Shown: in pieces, positions 32,463 to 44,111 of the stretch | How the letters are laid out: the number at the start of each line of letters is the position of its first letter | Numbering within the stretch: the stretch's first letter is position 1 | From: Forficula auricularia | Lineage: Eukaryota; Arthropoda; Insecta; Dermaptera; Forficulidae | Length of the DNA: 64,000 bases | Assembly: GCA_024734495.1 (NCBI GenBank) | Contig: JALMQS010000681.1 | Span: 8,093,542-8,157,541 of the forward strand | Direction of reading: 5' to 3' | The notes under the pieces: model-generated | Told to the model about the DNA's origin: nothing | Database searches by the model: none | Seen by the model: the letters and a program-made list of their open reading frames with translations, nothing else | Made by a program: the position numbers and the translations under genes

Positions 32463-32935
32463 TTAATTTTTAAGAAAAAAATAAAACCGACTTCAAAAAA
32501 TTAAATGCAACAAATAAAATACACTAAAAGGTATAAAATAATTATTATCTTATTTAGTTACAACTAAACGATGAAATCATTTTTGAAGTCGGTGCTAAAA
32601 TATACCTTTTATGAATCGCACTCGGCGGATCTTACTTTTAGTACGTTTGGTGGGTACGCCTCGCTTATAGGTATAGTTTGTTTGGCACCGACTTCAAAAA
32701 GTAATTTCATGTTAATATTTACAGTAACTAAATAAGATAATAATTATTTTATACCTTTTAGTGTATTTTATTTGTTGCATTTAATATTTTTGAAATCGGT
32801 TTTATTTTATTTATTTATTTTTTTTTTTTTTTTCAAAATCGGTTCACAATTGGCAGAGATATGAGGTAACATAGACACACAAAAAAAATCAGGTCGAATA
32901 GAGAACCTCCTCCTTTTTTGAAGTCGGTTAAAAAT
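32463..32935 (-). mobile_element. GACTTC element, copy 5 (shortened)
   Basis: The palindromic half (about 32487-32805) and the terminal GAACCTCCTCCTTTTTTGAA are present, but most of the middle of the T-rich half is deleted. The palindrome core has small deletions. Confidence 0.6.
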
Positions 32936-33224
32936 GGTCTGATTTCATCACCCTGTTTTTTTTTTTTTTTTTTTAATGATATTGATGTGAGAAGGAGATA
33001 GACCAGAAGGTCCATCCTGTATGGCCCCTCAATCGTGAAAAGAACAGAGTAGAAGGAAAAGAAGCCGGGATCACGAGCCAAATCTCAGAAAGTTGGATAT
33101 AGAGCAATTTTTAAGTTATTAGGGGCTTCGAGCAGTGATAAATTCTCCGCGCGATAAATTAGGTTAAATTTATCTCCCACTTAATTTTTATTACCTAGAC
33201 CCTATACTTACAGAAAAAATGTCT

Positions 33225-33300
33225 GGGTATAGCCGGGAATCGAATCCGAGACCTCCGGGTTGCCATGCCAGTTATGCTGACCACTACACCAGGTAGGCGG
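33225..33300 (-). repeat. tRNA-like SINE head
   Basis: On the minus strand: an A-box-like TGGTGTAGTGGTCAGCAT, an anticodon-like arm CTGG...CCGG, and a B-box-like GGATTCGATTCCCGGC. The T stem has mismatches and the acceptor stem does not pair well, so it is a pseudo-tRNA or the head of a SINE, not a tRNA gene. Confidence 0.45.
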
Positions 33301-34010
33301 ACAAAGTCTGCAGTTTCGGGGAATTAATCATTTGAAATGATAAATATCTAAATCGCATATTCATTTTGATTTAATATTTTCTTACCCTAGAGCCAAAAGA
33401 CTGTTTCTAGAATAATAGAAATTAAAAATTTTTATTTAGATATTGTACTACTTATAATGTTTTAAAATTATAAATTGTGGTGTTTTTGAGGCTCTTGAAA
33501 ACCTGAAAACAGATGCAATGTCTTCGTTAGGAAAAACGTCAAATATTAACAATTATTAATAAGTAATCCGATAACTTATTGAAAATTACAGTTAAATAAA
33601 TATATTTTAAGAAACATAATTATAGAAACAATATAAGATTTAAAAACATTCAATTATATATATGATGTATATTGACATATACTATATTAATAATACTTAA
33701 AACACAAAAAAGCCTCCAGATTTTTGATTATAATGTTATTAATTGTAAAAAGAATATAACATTCTACACATATATATGTACTATATTATGAAAATGTTTT
33801 AAGAGGAATAACTATAGAAAACAACTTATAAAAAAGGCATTCTATAAGATTTAAAACATTTCATTATATATATATATATATATATATATATGATATATTC
33901 ACTGATATTGACATACTATATTAATAACAATTTAACACACAAAATACCTCCAGCTTTTTGATTAAAATGTTATTAATTGTAAAAGAAAATGACATTCTAT
34001 CACAGACATA

Positions 34011-35293
34011 CGAGGTATGCTCAAAAGAAAAGGTGAATTTTCAATTTTCGCGGGCTGTATAGATTCGATTATCGAAATTTTTTTGTTATGATGATACACA
34101 TGTGTTAGTCATATGTTGCATTATCAGCCCATTTGGATTAGTAGTTTGTTGTTGACAACTAAAAGGTTAGTCACGTTTGAGTGTGTTCTTCGATTTTTGA
34201 CTTTTGAAAAAAATGGATCAAAGAATATGTATTAAATTTTGCGTTAAAAATGAAATAAAGTGCTCCAATGCACTTGAAATGTTGACTGTGGCATTCATCA
34301 AGTCCACTTTATCTCAAAAAGTGTTTAAAAGTGGTACAAGCGCTTTACAGAAGGCCGAGAAGATGTTGATGACGATGAGCGTCCTGGAGCTGCAACCACG
34401 TCAACAAGTGAAGAAAACATTGAAACAGTGAAAAAAATTGTTTTGGAAAATCGTCGAATCACTATTAGGGAAGTTGCAGAGGATGTTGGCATATCAATCG
34501 GCTCATGCTATGCAATTTTTTCGAATGTTTTGGGCATGAAACGTGTGGTAGCGATGTTTGTTCCAAAATTGCTAAATTTTGAGCAAAAGCAACGTCGCAT
34601 TAATATCGCTCAGGAGTTGTTGAATGACGTCAACGACGATCCAGGTTTCCTCAAAAGGGTCATAACTGGGGACGAAACGTATATATGGTTATGACGTCGA
34701 AATCATCCCAATGGAAGCGGCCAGATGAGCCAAAACCGAAAAAAGCACGCCAAATGTGAAGGTTTTGCTCACTGTTTTCTTCGATTACAATGGCGTGGTG
34801 CATCATGAGTTCTTGCCAACAGGTCGTACGGTTAATAAGGAATACTACAAGGAAGTTATGCAACGTTTGTGTCAAGCAATATGGCTCAAACGATCGGAAT
34901 TGTGGAAAAAAAATCATGGATTCTGCATCACGATAATGCACCAGCTAACACATCAATGCCTGTTCGTGATTTTTTGGCCAAAAACAACACCCTAACCATG
35001 CCTCAACCACCTTATTCACCAGATTTGGCTCCCTGCGACTTTTTCCTATTCCCAAAACTGAAGAGACCAATGAAAGGAGGACAATTGATGAGATAAAGTC
35101 AGAATCGAAGAACGAGCTGATGGGCCATACCGAAAAGCACATTTCAGAAGTGCTTCGACGTTTGGAAGAAGCGCTGGCAAAATTGCATTATATCTGAGGG
35201 GATTACTTTGAAGGTGACAAAATAGATATTGATGAATAAATAAATACTTTTCAAAAAAATTCAAACTTCACCTTTTCTTTTTAACAGACCTCG
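34011..35293 (+). mobile_element. Full-length degenerate mariner transposon
   Basis: 1283 bp, the usual mariner length. Terminal inverted repeats start CGAGGTATGCTCAAAAGAAA and end TTTCTTTTTAACAGACCTCG. It is flanked by TA at 34009-34010 and 35294-35295. The transposase inside is broken by several frameshifts. Confidence 0.85.
34204..35197 (+). pseudogene. Mariner transposase, frameshifted
   Basis: The N-terminal part opens with MDQRICIKFCVKNEIKCSNA at about 34213, the HTH region of mariner transposases. The reading shifts frame near 34331, continues to VITGDET with the first catalytic aspartate (about 34670), and shifts again near 34690 and near 34890. The HDNAPA block (second aspartate, about 34935) and SPDLAPCDFFLFP (third aspartate, about 35035) remain, so all three residues of the DD34D triad survive in pieces. 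Frameshifts and stops make it non-functional. The C-terminus has a further frame change near 35085. Confidence 0.85.
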
Positions 35294-35499
35294 TATGTAC
35301 TATATTATGAAAAGCTTGGAATGATGATGGTGTGAGAATATCAGCCGAAACGTCTCCTAAGTTTTCATGAAAATAAATTTGTTAGAATATAAAGAAATTT
35401 TATTTCCTTTTTCCTAACGAAGACATTACATCTGTTTTCAATGTTTTCAAGAGCCTCAAAAAACACCACAATTTATAATAAAAATTTTAATTTTAGTCG

Positions 35500-36995
35500 A
35501 AAAAAAATTAGATTTTATTTTGACTTGCGGGGTACTGTCCGAGCAACCTTAATTGTTTTTTTTAACCTATATATTATTTTTTGAATTTTTTATTGAGATT
35601 TTAAGCCGTTGTGTTGATATAGGCTTAGGCATAAATAAACAAACATATCCTCTTCAATTTTGATATAATTAAAATTAAAATAATTAAGTATTTGATAGCG
35701 GTATTTATTTTTTTATTATTACAAGGGCGACTCTATATCTGGTTTTGATTTCCTGTAGATTAAATTGTAGGATGAAAATTGTTAGGAAGGGGAGATTGTA
35801 ATTGAAAGTCGTATGATGCACGCACCATTTTTTTTTTTTATTACCCTTTCTATAAATCTATAAATTGGTAGGTGGTTTTATTGATTGGTGTCTTCAGGTC
35901 TTAAGTTCCCTCCTCCCTCAACGTCTAGAATACCTAATAAGATATTTCCAGTCGATAATAATATTTTTCCCTTTTTTACTACGTATCAATAAATATTTTA
36001 TTTCACCACAATTTTAATATCCTTATCAATATTTCCCTATCTCTTTTTTAGGCTAATAACCTTCCCCCTTTTACCAGTTTTACCACCACCTTTAATAAAA
36101 AATTAATAGCCGTCTCTCTCTGTCTTATTAATTATTTTCATATCTCGGTTCTTTTTAATGGAATAAAAAATAACCAGCAAGACAAACGCCTCTTGTAAGT
36201 CGGATTTTATTATCTATTAAATAAAACACTATCATCATCAAAGTTTACGGCCCTAAGACTGTGTTTTGACACAATTATTATTTTCTGGGTTTTAATACCC
36301 ATGATAATTCAAAAACAAAAATTCCTTTTAGAGTCTCTTCTTCAAAACTTCCAATTCAAAAATTCAAAAAAATATCTTTTGTTTAAAGATTTTGATTAGA
36401 TTTTAAGGCATTTTATTGATAAAAGAACAAGCAAATAAATCAATGTTTTTTTTTTAATTTTATTTTAATAATAAGTTTATTTATTTTAAAACCCACTAAT
36501 AGTTTATTACAAATATTATTATATAAGCTTTTTCGAACGAGGAGAAATTCCAGAGGACATGTATAAGGTTAGCGGGCTGAATGATGATCTGAGGTGGGTC
36601 TAGAGGGGAAGGATAGGGTCAGTGGGAAAAGGGTCAGGGTCAGTGGTCAGCGGTTTATATGGGAATTAGAGGAGACCAGCAAGAAACCCGTCGTCAGTTA
36701 CTTAATTTGATTTAAAAAGTTGTAAGAAATTTATTTTAAAAAATGATGATTTTTGCATTAACAGGGCTTAAAAGTGTTAACGATTTTCAATGAAAAAGTC
36801 ACTGGTTTTGATTCAAAATGTTTTAAAAAAGATAAATTTAAAATTTGGTGAATTTTTGATTAGCTTGACCAAAATGGCTTACATGATTTTAAATGAAAAA
36901 GTTTTAAAAGAAATTTTCTTCACGTTCCAGAAATTTTTCAACATAATGAGGCGTACCGAGTACCTAATCAAGTTCTTGTTTTAATGACCATAGAC
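35500..36995. other. No gene seen; R7 fragments
   Basis: AT-rich with R7-like pieces at 35580-35740 and 36380-36450. A G-rich tract at about 36590-36660 resembles the G-rich block of H1 and H2. No gene is supported. Confidence 0.35.
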
Positions 36996-37221
36996 CAGTG
37001 TTTCTCAATATGTGTGCCAGAGAGATTGTCAAATGTGCCGCAAGGTTTTTTGACAAATAATTGAAATTACAATGGTTTTTTTTTAGCTTTGAAATACTAT
37101 ATATTTGTAATTAACTCAACGATTACTAAAAAAATATTTTTAAATTTAGTTTGTGTACCGCAATTAATTTCAGATATTTTTTAGTGTGTGCAGTGAACCA
37201 AAAATAGTTGAGAAACACTGC
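36996..37221. mobile_element. hAT MITE with perfect 8-bp duplication
   Basis: 226 bp. The ends CAGTGTTTCTCAATA and GTTGAGAAACACTG are inverted. The 8-bp direct repeat CCATAGAC flanks it at 36988-36995 and 37222-37229. Subterminal TGTGCCAG and CTGCACAC-like blocks match the larger element at 15597-16285. Confidence 0.75.
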
Positions 37222-37429
37222 CATAGACGCAGTGGCGGGCGGTGACATTTCAACCAGGGATGATGTCCAAAAAAATAACCCTTCAATTTTTATAAATCTT
37301 ATTTTATTTTTCGCTCCTTTTTTTGTAAAACTCATCGATAAACGAAGAATTTTTCGCTATTTTTCAAATTTAACATTCAATTTGTTATGACATGATGCTA
37401 TATGAAAATAAATTAAAAGTTTATTTGTG

Positions 37430-37523
37430 CCTAGAGTAGCAGAATTTTTTTCAATTTCAGGAGACTATAAAATAAGTGTGTCTTCTGCTGGAAAAATAAT
37501 TTTTTAAATTTATTTATAACGAG
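37430..37523. repeat. HP-B fragment
   Basis: Holds AGTAGCAGAATTTTTT and AGTGTGTCTTCTGCTGGA, the outer arm of HP-B, without a hammerhead-like core. Confidence 0.45.
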
Positions 37524-38195
37524 CAGAGATGTACAAGATACCTCAAAAAAAGTATCTGGAATACAAGTTACAAGATATCTTTAAGTAAAATATTTGTGAT
37601 ATCAGATACAAGATACTTTTGTAAATGGTATTTGAAATGCTAGATACAAAATACTTTTTTAAAATAAAATACTTTTTGAAAGAAAATATATTTTTATTAA
37701 TCTTAACTTAAGGTTTGTTTAGTGCCTGGAGCGATGCTCGGTAACTTTTTGCCCATATAAATAGCTTATAAGTTTCAAATGTTAAGCCTCTGCGACTTAC
37801 CGAAGACGAGATATGAACCATTAAAAGCATGACTAATTTACACCCCCTTCCTATATTTCAATCGGATTAAAATTTACACATTACTAATAACTCATGAGAC
37901 TTGATAAGTACACTAATTTTTAGCGATATCGTTAGAGCCGTTTTCGAGAAACCGATTCTATATATATACAAGAATTGCTCATTTAATAATATTTAGTGTG
38001 ATATAAAAAAATGCATAAGTAATTAGTAAAAGTATTTTAGCAAACTTAGTACTTATAAAATCCTATAAGATACCAAAAAAATGTATCTAAATACAAGATA
38101 CAAAATGAAAATTAAAAAAAAAGTATGGTATTTCAGATATAAGATGAAAATACATATTTTAAATCTTGTATCTGTATTTCAAATACTTGTAGGTA
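37524..38195. repeat. AAGATAC-rich inverted repeat, split by H1
   Basis: The left part has repeats of the type ACAAGATAC and AAAGTATC (37535-37690). The right part has the inverse pattern (38060-38185). An H1 copy lies between them. Confidence 0.45.
37721..37996 (-). mobile_element. H1 Helitron-like element, copy f (decayed)
   Basis: Minus strand from AAATATTATTAAATGAGCAA to GAGCATCGCTCCAGGCACT. The terminal hairpin has lost its second half. Otherwise it resembles copy d. Confidence 0.5.
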
Positions 38196-38332
38196 TAAAA
38201 AATCTTCATCAGTCTATTATAATTCCTGTTAATCAATTATAATAGACTAATGAAGAGAGCAAAGTCCTCGAAACTATGTATATAGTCTCATTATAAATAA
38301 ATTAAAAAAATTATGTTTCCAGCAAAAGACAA
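38196..38332. mobile_element. HP-B2, decayed hammerhead-like palindrome
   Basis: A short left arm (CTTCATCAGTCTATTATAAT) and a fuller right arm. The right-arm plus strand has CTAATGA instead of CTGATGA (G5 lost), then a stem II, GAAACTATGTATATAGTC with an extended 5-bp stem III, and TCATTATA. The G5 change should abolish cleavage. Confidence 0.55.
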
Positions 38333-38449
38333 CCCTATTAGCACAATATTTCAAACTCTATAGTAACTATATAGTGCCTATATAGATTTCGAGAATCTGT
38401 ATAGCCCCTATATAATTACTATATAGTTTGAAATATTGTGGTAATAGGG
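38333..38449. mobile_element. Small hairpin MITE
   Basis: CCCTATTAGCACAATATTTC at the left is mirrored by GAAATATTGTGGTAATAGGG at the right, with TATAGT-rich sequence between. It encodes no protein. Confidence 0.55.
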
Positions 38450-39104
38450 ACTTATTTTATTATCTCGTTTAATATAAGTATGAAAATAGTCTAGACGTTT
38501 TAAAATTTTAGGGATTCGCAGCATCCATCCTAGCATCGATGGACCGCACGCCACTGGACTATAGACAAAGATATTTGAAATTAGAAGTCGGTTGAAATGG
38601 TTTTTTTTATATAAAAAATGTTCTCCGAAATCACTAGTTTTGATTTATTTTGAGAATGATCCTCTCAAATATTGTGAACTTATTGAAAATCACTATCGTT
38701 ATCCTAACAATAACCCGGAAAAGATAGTATTATAGTTTACAAATTCAATTTGAAATACCATGTCTATAGAGTATAGAGTATGGGCATTCAGATGGAACAT
38801 GTAACTGTGTGTGTGTGGGCGTGTGTGTGATTTTTTTGAATTTATTCTTAGAGAGATGTTGTTCGTATGTCAGTTTCAGAAGTTGAAGGGGGGTGGAGAG
38901 AGAAGTTGCTGGCATCTTCTTGAATATGAGAAACGACGTGTCCAAGGGTGATCATTCAACTGAACAGAGATAGATGGGCCTGTATCATTTCCACCAGAGA
39001 GGAAAAAAAATTAGGGTGGGAAAAATCTTTTACTTTTTTTTTTTATATCATATCGGGGAGAAGAAAAAAGTAAAATTGCTAAAATCTAAAAGGGATTTGC
39101 CTTA
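38450..39104. other. No gene seen
   Basis: Contains a short TG microsatellite (38807-38831). No supported frame. Confidence 0.35.
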
Positions 39105-40355
39105 TATACCGGGTGAATTTTTTTTTTTTTTTGAGACAGCCTTATAACTCAAAAAAAAATGCATTGTATTAAAAAAAGCTTCAAATAAAAGTTTATTTAT
39201 ATCGAGGGGGAAACGAAACTACGCTATTGTTTTCCGATCTAGAACAAGCTTTCATGTGTATTTTAAGGTCAAGTTCTGTTTTTTTAAATGAAAACCTACC
39301 TATTCTTACATATTCATAATCTACAAAAAAAAACTGAACAACTTTTATATAGAACTATTTTTTTATTCGATATCAAATAAACAAAATATTAAATCAATTA
39401 TTAGATACCAAAAACAACCTAATAAATATTTTTAACAATTATTTAATTTAATTATCAAATAATAATGATTAAATAATTAATTATTAAATAAATATTTATA
39501 ATATCGAAAAGTCATAACAATGACACTAGTGTTTATAATGAAATTAAAACTTCATTATAGACAGATTTAAGAGATTATTTTCTACTTAATAGAACTAATT
39601 AAAATTCTTGAGTTTAAAAAAGTTTCTTTCTCGTGTCAATCCAGTAGATAGTTATATTGTATTACCATAATAAAAATGAAGCATTTTTTGTTGAAGTCAG
39701 AATTGAAATGGTCTTAATCTGGGTTAATGTGGAAGAAGTGTTATGGGGGCTACTATTGAAATGGATGCCGAGAGTTTCCCTTATAGGAATACACCCGCAC
39801 AAGCTTCATTTTATCGTGTTATAAATCTGTTAAAAAAAAAACAGGAAATGTAAAGGCTACGATCAAACTGGAACAGGCCAAAATAAGGAAATTGGAACTG
39901 GAATTCATCCAGAAGACTTGCAATACACTCTGGAAAAGTGGAGCAAAATGAATAAATTATTAATTATTATTAAATTATTTATTTAAAAATTGAATATTTG
40001 ATCATTATTATTTGATAATTAAGTTGAATAATTGTTAAAAATCATTATTAGAATTTTTTTTGGAAATCTAATTGATTTAATATTTTTTTTAATTGATGCC
40101 GTATAAAAAATAGTTCTCATAAAAGTTGTTCAGTTTTTTAAGTAGAACAAGTAGACGAAAAGAAAAATATAGGTTTCCATTTAAAAAACAGAACTAGATC
40201 TTAAATACCCTTGAAAACTTGTTCTAGATCGACAAACAATAGTGTACTTTAGTTTCCCCTTGATATAACTAAACTTTTATTTTAAACTTTTTTTCATATA
40301 ATGCACTATTTTTGAGTTATAAGACTGAATCAAGATAAAAAACTGCAAAGCCCTC
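39105..40355 (+). mobile_element. Tc1/mariner-like element with long inverted ends
   Basis: Long, imperfect inverted ends (about 39105-39480 and 39950-40345) share ATACCGGGTGA, CTTATAACTCAAAAA, CTAGAACAAGCTTTCA and ACTGAACAACTTTTAT. The interior (39677-39955) is a decayed relative of the transposase N-terminus read at 42665-42889, starting ATGAAGCATTTTTTGTTGAA and keeping the ACAGGAAATGTAAAGGCTAC block, with frameshifts. Confidence 0.55.
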
Positions 40356-40703
40356 ATTGGGCGAGCCTCTTGCTATCCTGAAGGTTTATTGGCACTATTC
40401 TAGGATTCCTTTCCTGCCTCTGCCTATTAATATCTATCTATCTATCAGTGGCACCGGGGTCCATGGATGCTGTGGATGCGGCGCACAGGGGGTAATGGAA
40501 AACTCACGACATTGTCAAAAATTTTAAATTTCTATAACGATTTTATAATGTATAAAAACTTGTTCTTTTGATTTTAAAGCATATCATAGTCAGTTTGGGA
40601 GCGATTCCAAAGGCTTTTACTAATAACATTTTAATAAATCTGTTCGAAAATTGGGCACTTTATTATAATAATAGGTCATATAAATAGTCTCTGAGGTTTT
40701 TTG

Positions 40704-41335
40704 GCAAATTTTAGAACAAACAATTTCTTTAATGAAAATCAATTTAAATCAACCATTATTATCTACTATATATGACCTTTTGCCATTTTTTGGGTAGCTT
40801 CATAATTCCATCGGTGTAGAACTTCTGTGGTTTATCGTCGAAAAACTTGGCCAAGTGATTTTCAGTAGTGTTTCGGTCGGCCAATTCTTACCATCAAGGG
40901 AGTTTTTCAGAAACCGAAAAAATAGGTAGTCAGACGGTGCAAAGCCCGGGCTATACGGTGGATGTACCAAAACTCCCCAACCAAGTTACGTCAATTTGTT
41001 TCGGGCATACACATCTTTGATGACTCGGAACAAATTGACGGAATTTGGTTGGGAAGTTTTGATGCATCTACCGTATGGCCCGGACCTTACACCGTCTGAC
41101 AACCATTTGTTTCGGTCTCTGCAAAACTCTCTTGATGGTAAAAAATTGGCCGACCGAAGCGCCGCTGAAAATCACTTGCCCAAGTTTTTCGACGATAAAT
41201 CACAGAAGTTCTACACCGATGAAATTTTGAAGCTACCCAAAAAATGACAAAAAGTTATAGATAATAATGGTCAATATGTACTTGATTAAAATTGATATTC
41301 AATAGAGAAATTTGTTGTTCTAAAATTTACCAAAA
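40704..41335. mobile_element. Foldback element made of mariner 3' sequence
   Basis: Arms of about 290 bp (40704-40995 and 41025-41335) are inverted copies, each holding the 3' coding part of a mariner transposase. TTTTTTGGGTAGCTTCA pairs with TGAAGCTACCCAAAAAA. The centre is near 41010. Transcription would give a long hairpin RNA. Confidence 0.6.
40996..41247 (+). pseudogene. Mariner transposase C-terminal fragment
   Basis: An open frame of 83 codons without an in-frame upstream catalytic half. The residues TSLMTRNKLTEFGWEVLMH, PYGPDLTPSDNHLFRSLQNS, LADRSAAENHLPKFFDDKSQ and FYTDEILKLPKK are diagnostic of mariner C-termini. The third catalytic aspartate (SDNHLF) is retained. The mirror arm encodes the same segment on the minus strand, with more damage. 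Confidence 0.75.
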
Positions 41336-42098
41336 CCGTTTTTATTTTTTCTCTCTTCTGAGAATCATAGTTTCATTTCTCACAGGACTAACACTTTGTA
41401 AAATTTACACTGAACGGAATTTTAATAAAGTTTTCACTTAAAACCCTTGTGTTTAATTTTAATAATTTGTAAAGTTCTTAAAATTAAAACTTAAAACTTA
41501 AATGAAAGAGGTGTGATGAAAATTTTAACTACGCCTTTAAAAATGTATTCACTTAGTTATTGTTGAATAAACTTTTACTACTATCAATGAAATCTCGTCG
41601 TAGTTAATTAATCGTGAAAGTTAATTCTCAAGTTTTAACTGATAATATCGCCGGAATAAGACGAAGTTTTACTCTCGAATCTGCTATAACTAAGAAGTTT
41701 AGCTATAAGATTAGTGTATATATACACACTTAACATTCAAGGGATTAGAAAATCGATACCTTTAACCGTTCTCTCGCCTTCTGACAATGTCTATTTTATA
41801 CAAAGATAACAAATTTCACTTTAATATCAATATTATTTAAGAACTTTAACCTGAAATATCAAATGTGTTCAACAACTTCAATGATTTTTCTTTATAAATA
41901 GATTTTTATTGCCATATAGTTGAATTACTTTTAAAGTAAAATTAAATTATTTTATGTTTTAATTAAAAATAAATTTATTCAATAGCTATTTGTTAATATT
42001 TAAATAAAGAAAAATTTTTTGGAAACTTTTTAAAATATAAAATACTAGGTAGGTTTCACATAAATAAAAGATCAGATGCTTGTTTAGCACGACTCTAT
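41336..42098. other. No gene seen
   Basis: AT-rich sequence without supported features. Confidence 0.35.
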
Positions 42099-42940
42099 AT
42101 ACCGGGTGAGTTTTTTATCTTGAGACAGTCTTATAACTTAAAAACACTGTATTATATGGATAAAAATTTCAAATAAAAGTTTATTTATATCAAGGGGGAA
42201 ACTAAATTACGTTATTATTTGTAGACGTAGAACAAGCTTTCAAGGGTATTTCAAGGTCAAGTTCTGTTTTTTAAATAGAACCCTATATTTTTCTTTAAGT
42301 CTTCTTAATCTACAAAAAAAAAACTGAACAACTTTTATTAGAACTATTTTTATACGACATCAAATAAACAAAATACATGAATCTATTAGAACTCTAAAAA
42401 AAAATCTTAATAATTATTTTTAACAATTATTTAACTTAATTATCAAAAAATATTGATTAAATAATTAATTATTAAATAAATTATTATTAAATTGAAATAT
42501 CACAACAATGAAAATTAGTGTTTATAATGATATTAAAACTTCGTTATACTCAGATTTAAGAGATTATTTTCTACTTAATAGAATTAGTTAAAATTCTTCA
42601 GTTTAAAAAAGTTTATTTCTCGTGTCAATCCAGTAGATAGTTATATTGTATTTCCATAATAAAAATGGATCATTTTTTTGTTGAAGACAGAATTAAATTG
42701 GTCTTAATCTATGCGGTGAATGTGGAAGAAGTGTCCTTTGAAATAAATGTCGAGCGTTTTCCTGAGAGGGATACACCCTCAGGAGCTTCATTTTGTCGTG
42801 TTGTAAAAAACAGGAAATGTAAAGGCTACCAAGTAACTGAAACAGGCCAAGATAACGAAATTGGAACTCATCCAGGAGACTTGCGATAATACTATGGAAT
42901 GTCACAGAACAGTGTCGAAAAATTATTAAATTATTATTAT
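42099..42940 (+). mobile_element. Second copy of the 39105-type element, truncated
   Basis: Starts ATACCGGGTGAGTTTTTTAT and follows the left end and N-terminal coding region of the element at 39105. It breaks off near 42940, where an inverted LINE fragment begins. The right terminus is missing. Confidence 0.6.
42665..42889 (+). pseudogene. Transposase N-terminal (helix-turn-helix) fragment
   Basis: ATG at 42665 opens a 74-codon frame. MDHFFVEDRIKLVLIYAVN resembles the first helices of Tc1/mariner-type transposases (an ..EERI..V..YG..-like start), and FPERDTPSGASFCRVVK resembles the second helix-turn-helix. A frame change near 42805 separates it from the rest. The catalytic domain is missing. 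Confidence 0.5.
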
Positions 42941-42942
42941 TA

Positions 42943-43248
42943 TTATTGGACCCTTGAGATCACGCAAATCTTGATGTCTCTTTCTGTTTGGACCTTCCAT
43001 GCCTCTATCTTTTTCCGGAACGTGTTATCGAGTTCCTTAGTCAGGCTATGTAATTTTCCTGGCCAGATGAGTGTGTTGATGTTAAAGGTGCCCAGGTATG
43101 TATGGATTTTTAGCGTTATTCTTCCATTGTTTCTTCCTTGATTTAGTGATGGTCCGGGTCCCCCAGAATCTGAATGCCCGGTTGCCATTCGAGGGTGGAT
43201 GGATTGGTTACCATCTGGAGTAATCTTGTTTTGCCTCTTACGATTCAT
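42943..43248 (-). pseudogene. LINE ORF2 5' end (endonuclease start)
   Basis: Minus-strand ATG at 43248: MNRKRQNKITPDGNQSIHPR, then YLGTFNINTLIWPGKLHSLT KEL in one open frame. This is the start of an apurinic-type endonuclease domain of a non-LTR retrotransposon, in better condition than the copy at 11815. The frame leaves the homology around FRKKIEAWKVQTERDIKI and stops at 42943. It is a 5' fragment in inverse orientation, which is unusual since LINE debris is normally 5'-truncated. Confidence 0.6.
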
Positions 43249-43369
43249 GGTTGCTTGTTACGAAATTTTTTTATATTTTCTTCGGGATAACTTTAGAAAT
43301 CTCGTCATCCATTGCCGGACACTTATGACAGTTGCTACCCCCTGCCAGACACCCCTAAACTTTAAGAAA

Positions 43370-43890
43370 CTCAAGCTTGAGTTTTTTGCCATAAAAGAAT
43401 TTAGTCTTTTTGATTTTAAGTCGATTCTTCCACGTTTTCAGTAGAGGTTGCCATTAATAGTCAAAACATCAAAAATAGAATGCAATAAGGTTATTCCTCT
43501 AGTATTAGATAAGAATCGATCGTTATTTTTGATTTTAAGTCGATTCCTCCATGTCTTCAGCAATGGTTACCAATAATAATCGAAGGGTCAAAAATCCAAG
43601 GTAGAATTATTATTCCTCAAGTATTAGATGAGAATCAATCGCTATTTTTGATTTTAAGTCGATTCCTCCATGTCTTAAGCAATGATTACCAATAATAACC
43701 GAAATGTCAAAAATCCAATGTAGAATTGTTATTCCTCGGCTGTTAAATGAGAATCGATCATTATTTTTGAATTAAAGTCAACATGAACTGCAAATTGCAA
43801 GTGATATCTGATTTATATAAAGGAATAAACATATTAATATTTCAAATGAATTTGGATAAAGTTTAGCAAACGATCCGTTGCAGTTTATTT
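43370..43890 (-). repeat. R3 copy with three tandem units
   Basis: On the minus strand it starts AATAAACTGCAACGGATCGT. It has three related units of about 125 bp, each with AATCGACTTAAAATCAAAAA, GATCGATTCT and a GGTAACCATTG or GGCAACCTCTAC block. The other copies have two units. Confidence 0.6.
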
Positions 43891-44111
43891 TTTTATGTAA
43901 TGAATATAAAGAAGTATCTTTTAGAAACGAACTTAGTAGATTTGTGAACAAAGTTTTGAACTTAAATGCAATTAAAAATAGTAATATATGTAATGGTGTG
44001 CAAGAGAAAAGGGCCATTATCTTTAACGATCTGTTTTTTCAGGAAGGGCAAAAATGTGTAATACCTATAAAATATAAATAAACAATAGGTAATCTGGTAA
44101 TGGGTAGGTAT

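Larger units (their letters stand above)
33465..35480. mobile_element. HP-E palindrome split by mariner
   Basis: Outer arms 33467-33538 and 35405-35480 are complementary (GGTGTTTTTGAGGCTCTTGA with its inverse). The interior has two tandem units of about 200 bp (about 33600-33800 and 33800-34010) sharing GCCTCCAG/CCTCCAGC and TTGATTA...ATGTTATTAATTGTAAAA. The mariner at 34011-35293 interrupts the second. At 35312-35355 the plus strand has ATGATGA, a stem II with GG/CC and TGA/TCA, GAAACGTC, and stem I CTTGGA/TCC(T)AAG. C3 is replaced by A. Confidence 0.5.

Noticed and set aside
43878..44081. 67-residue frame next to HP-A2
   Set aside because: It begins inside an R3 repeat and has no recognisable domain.
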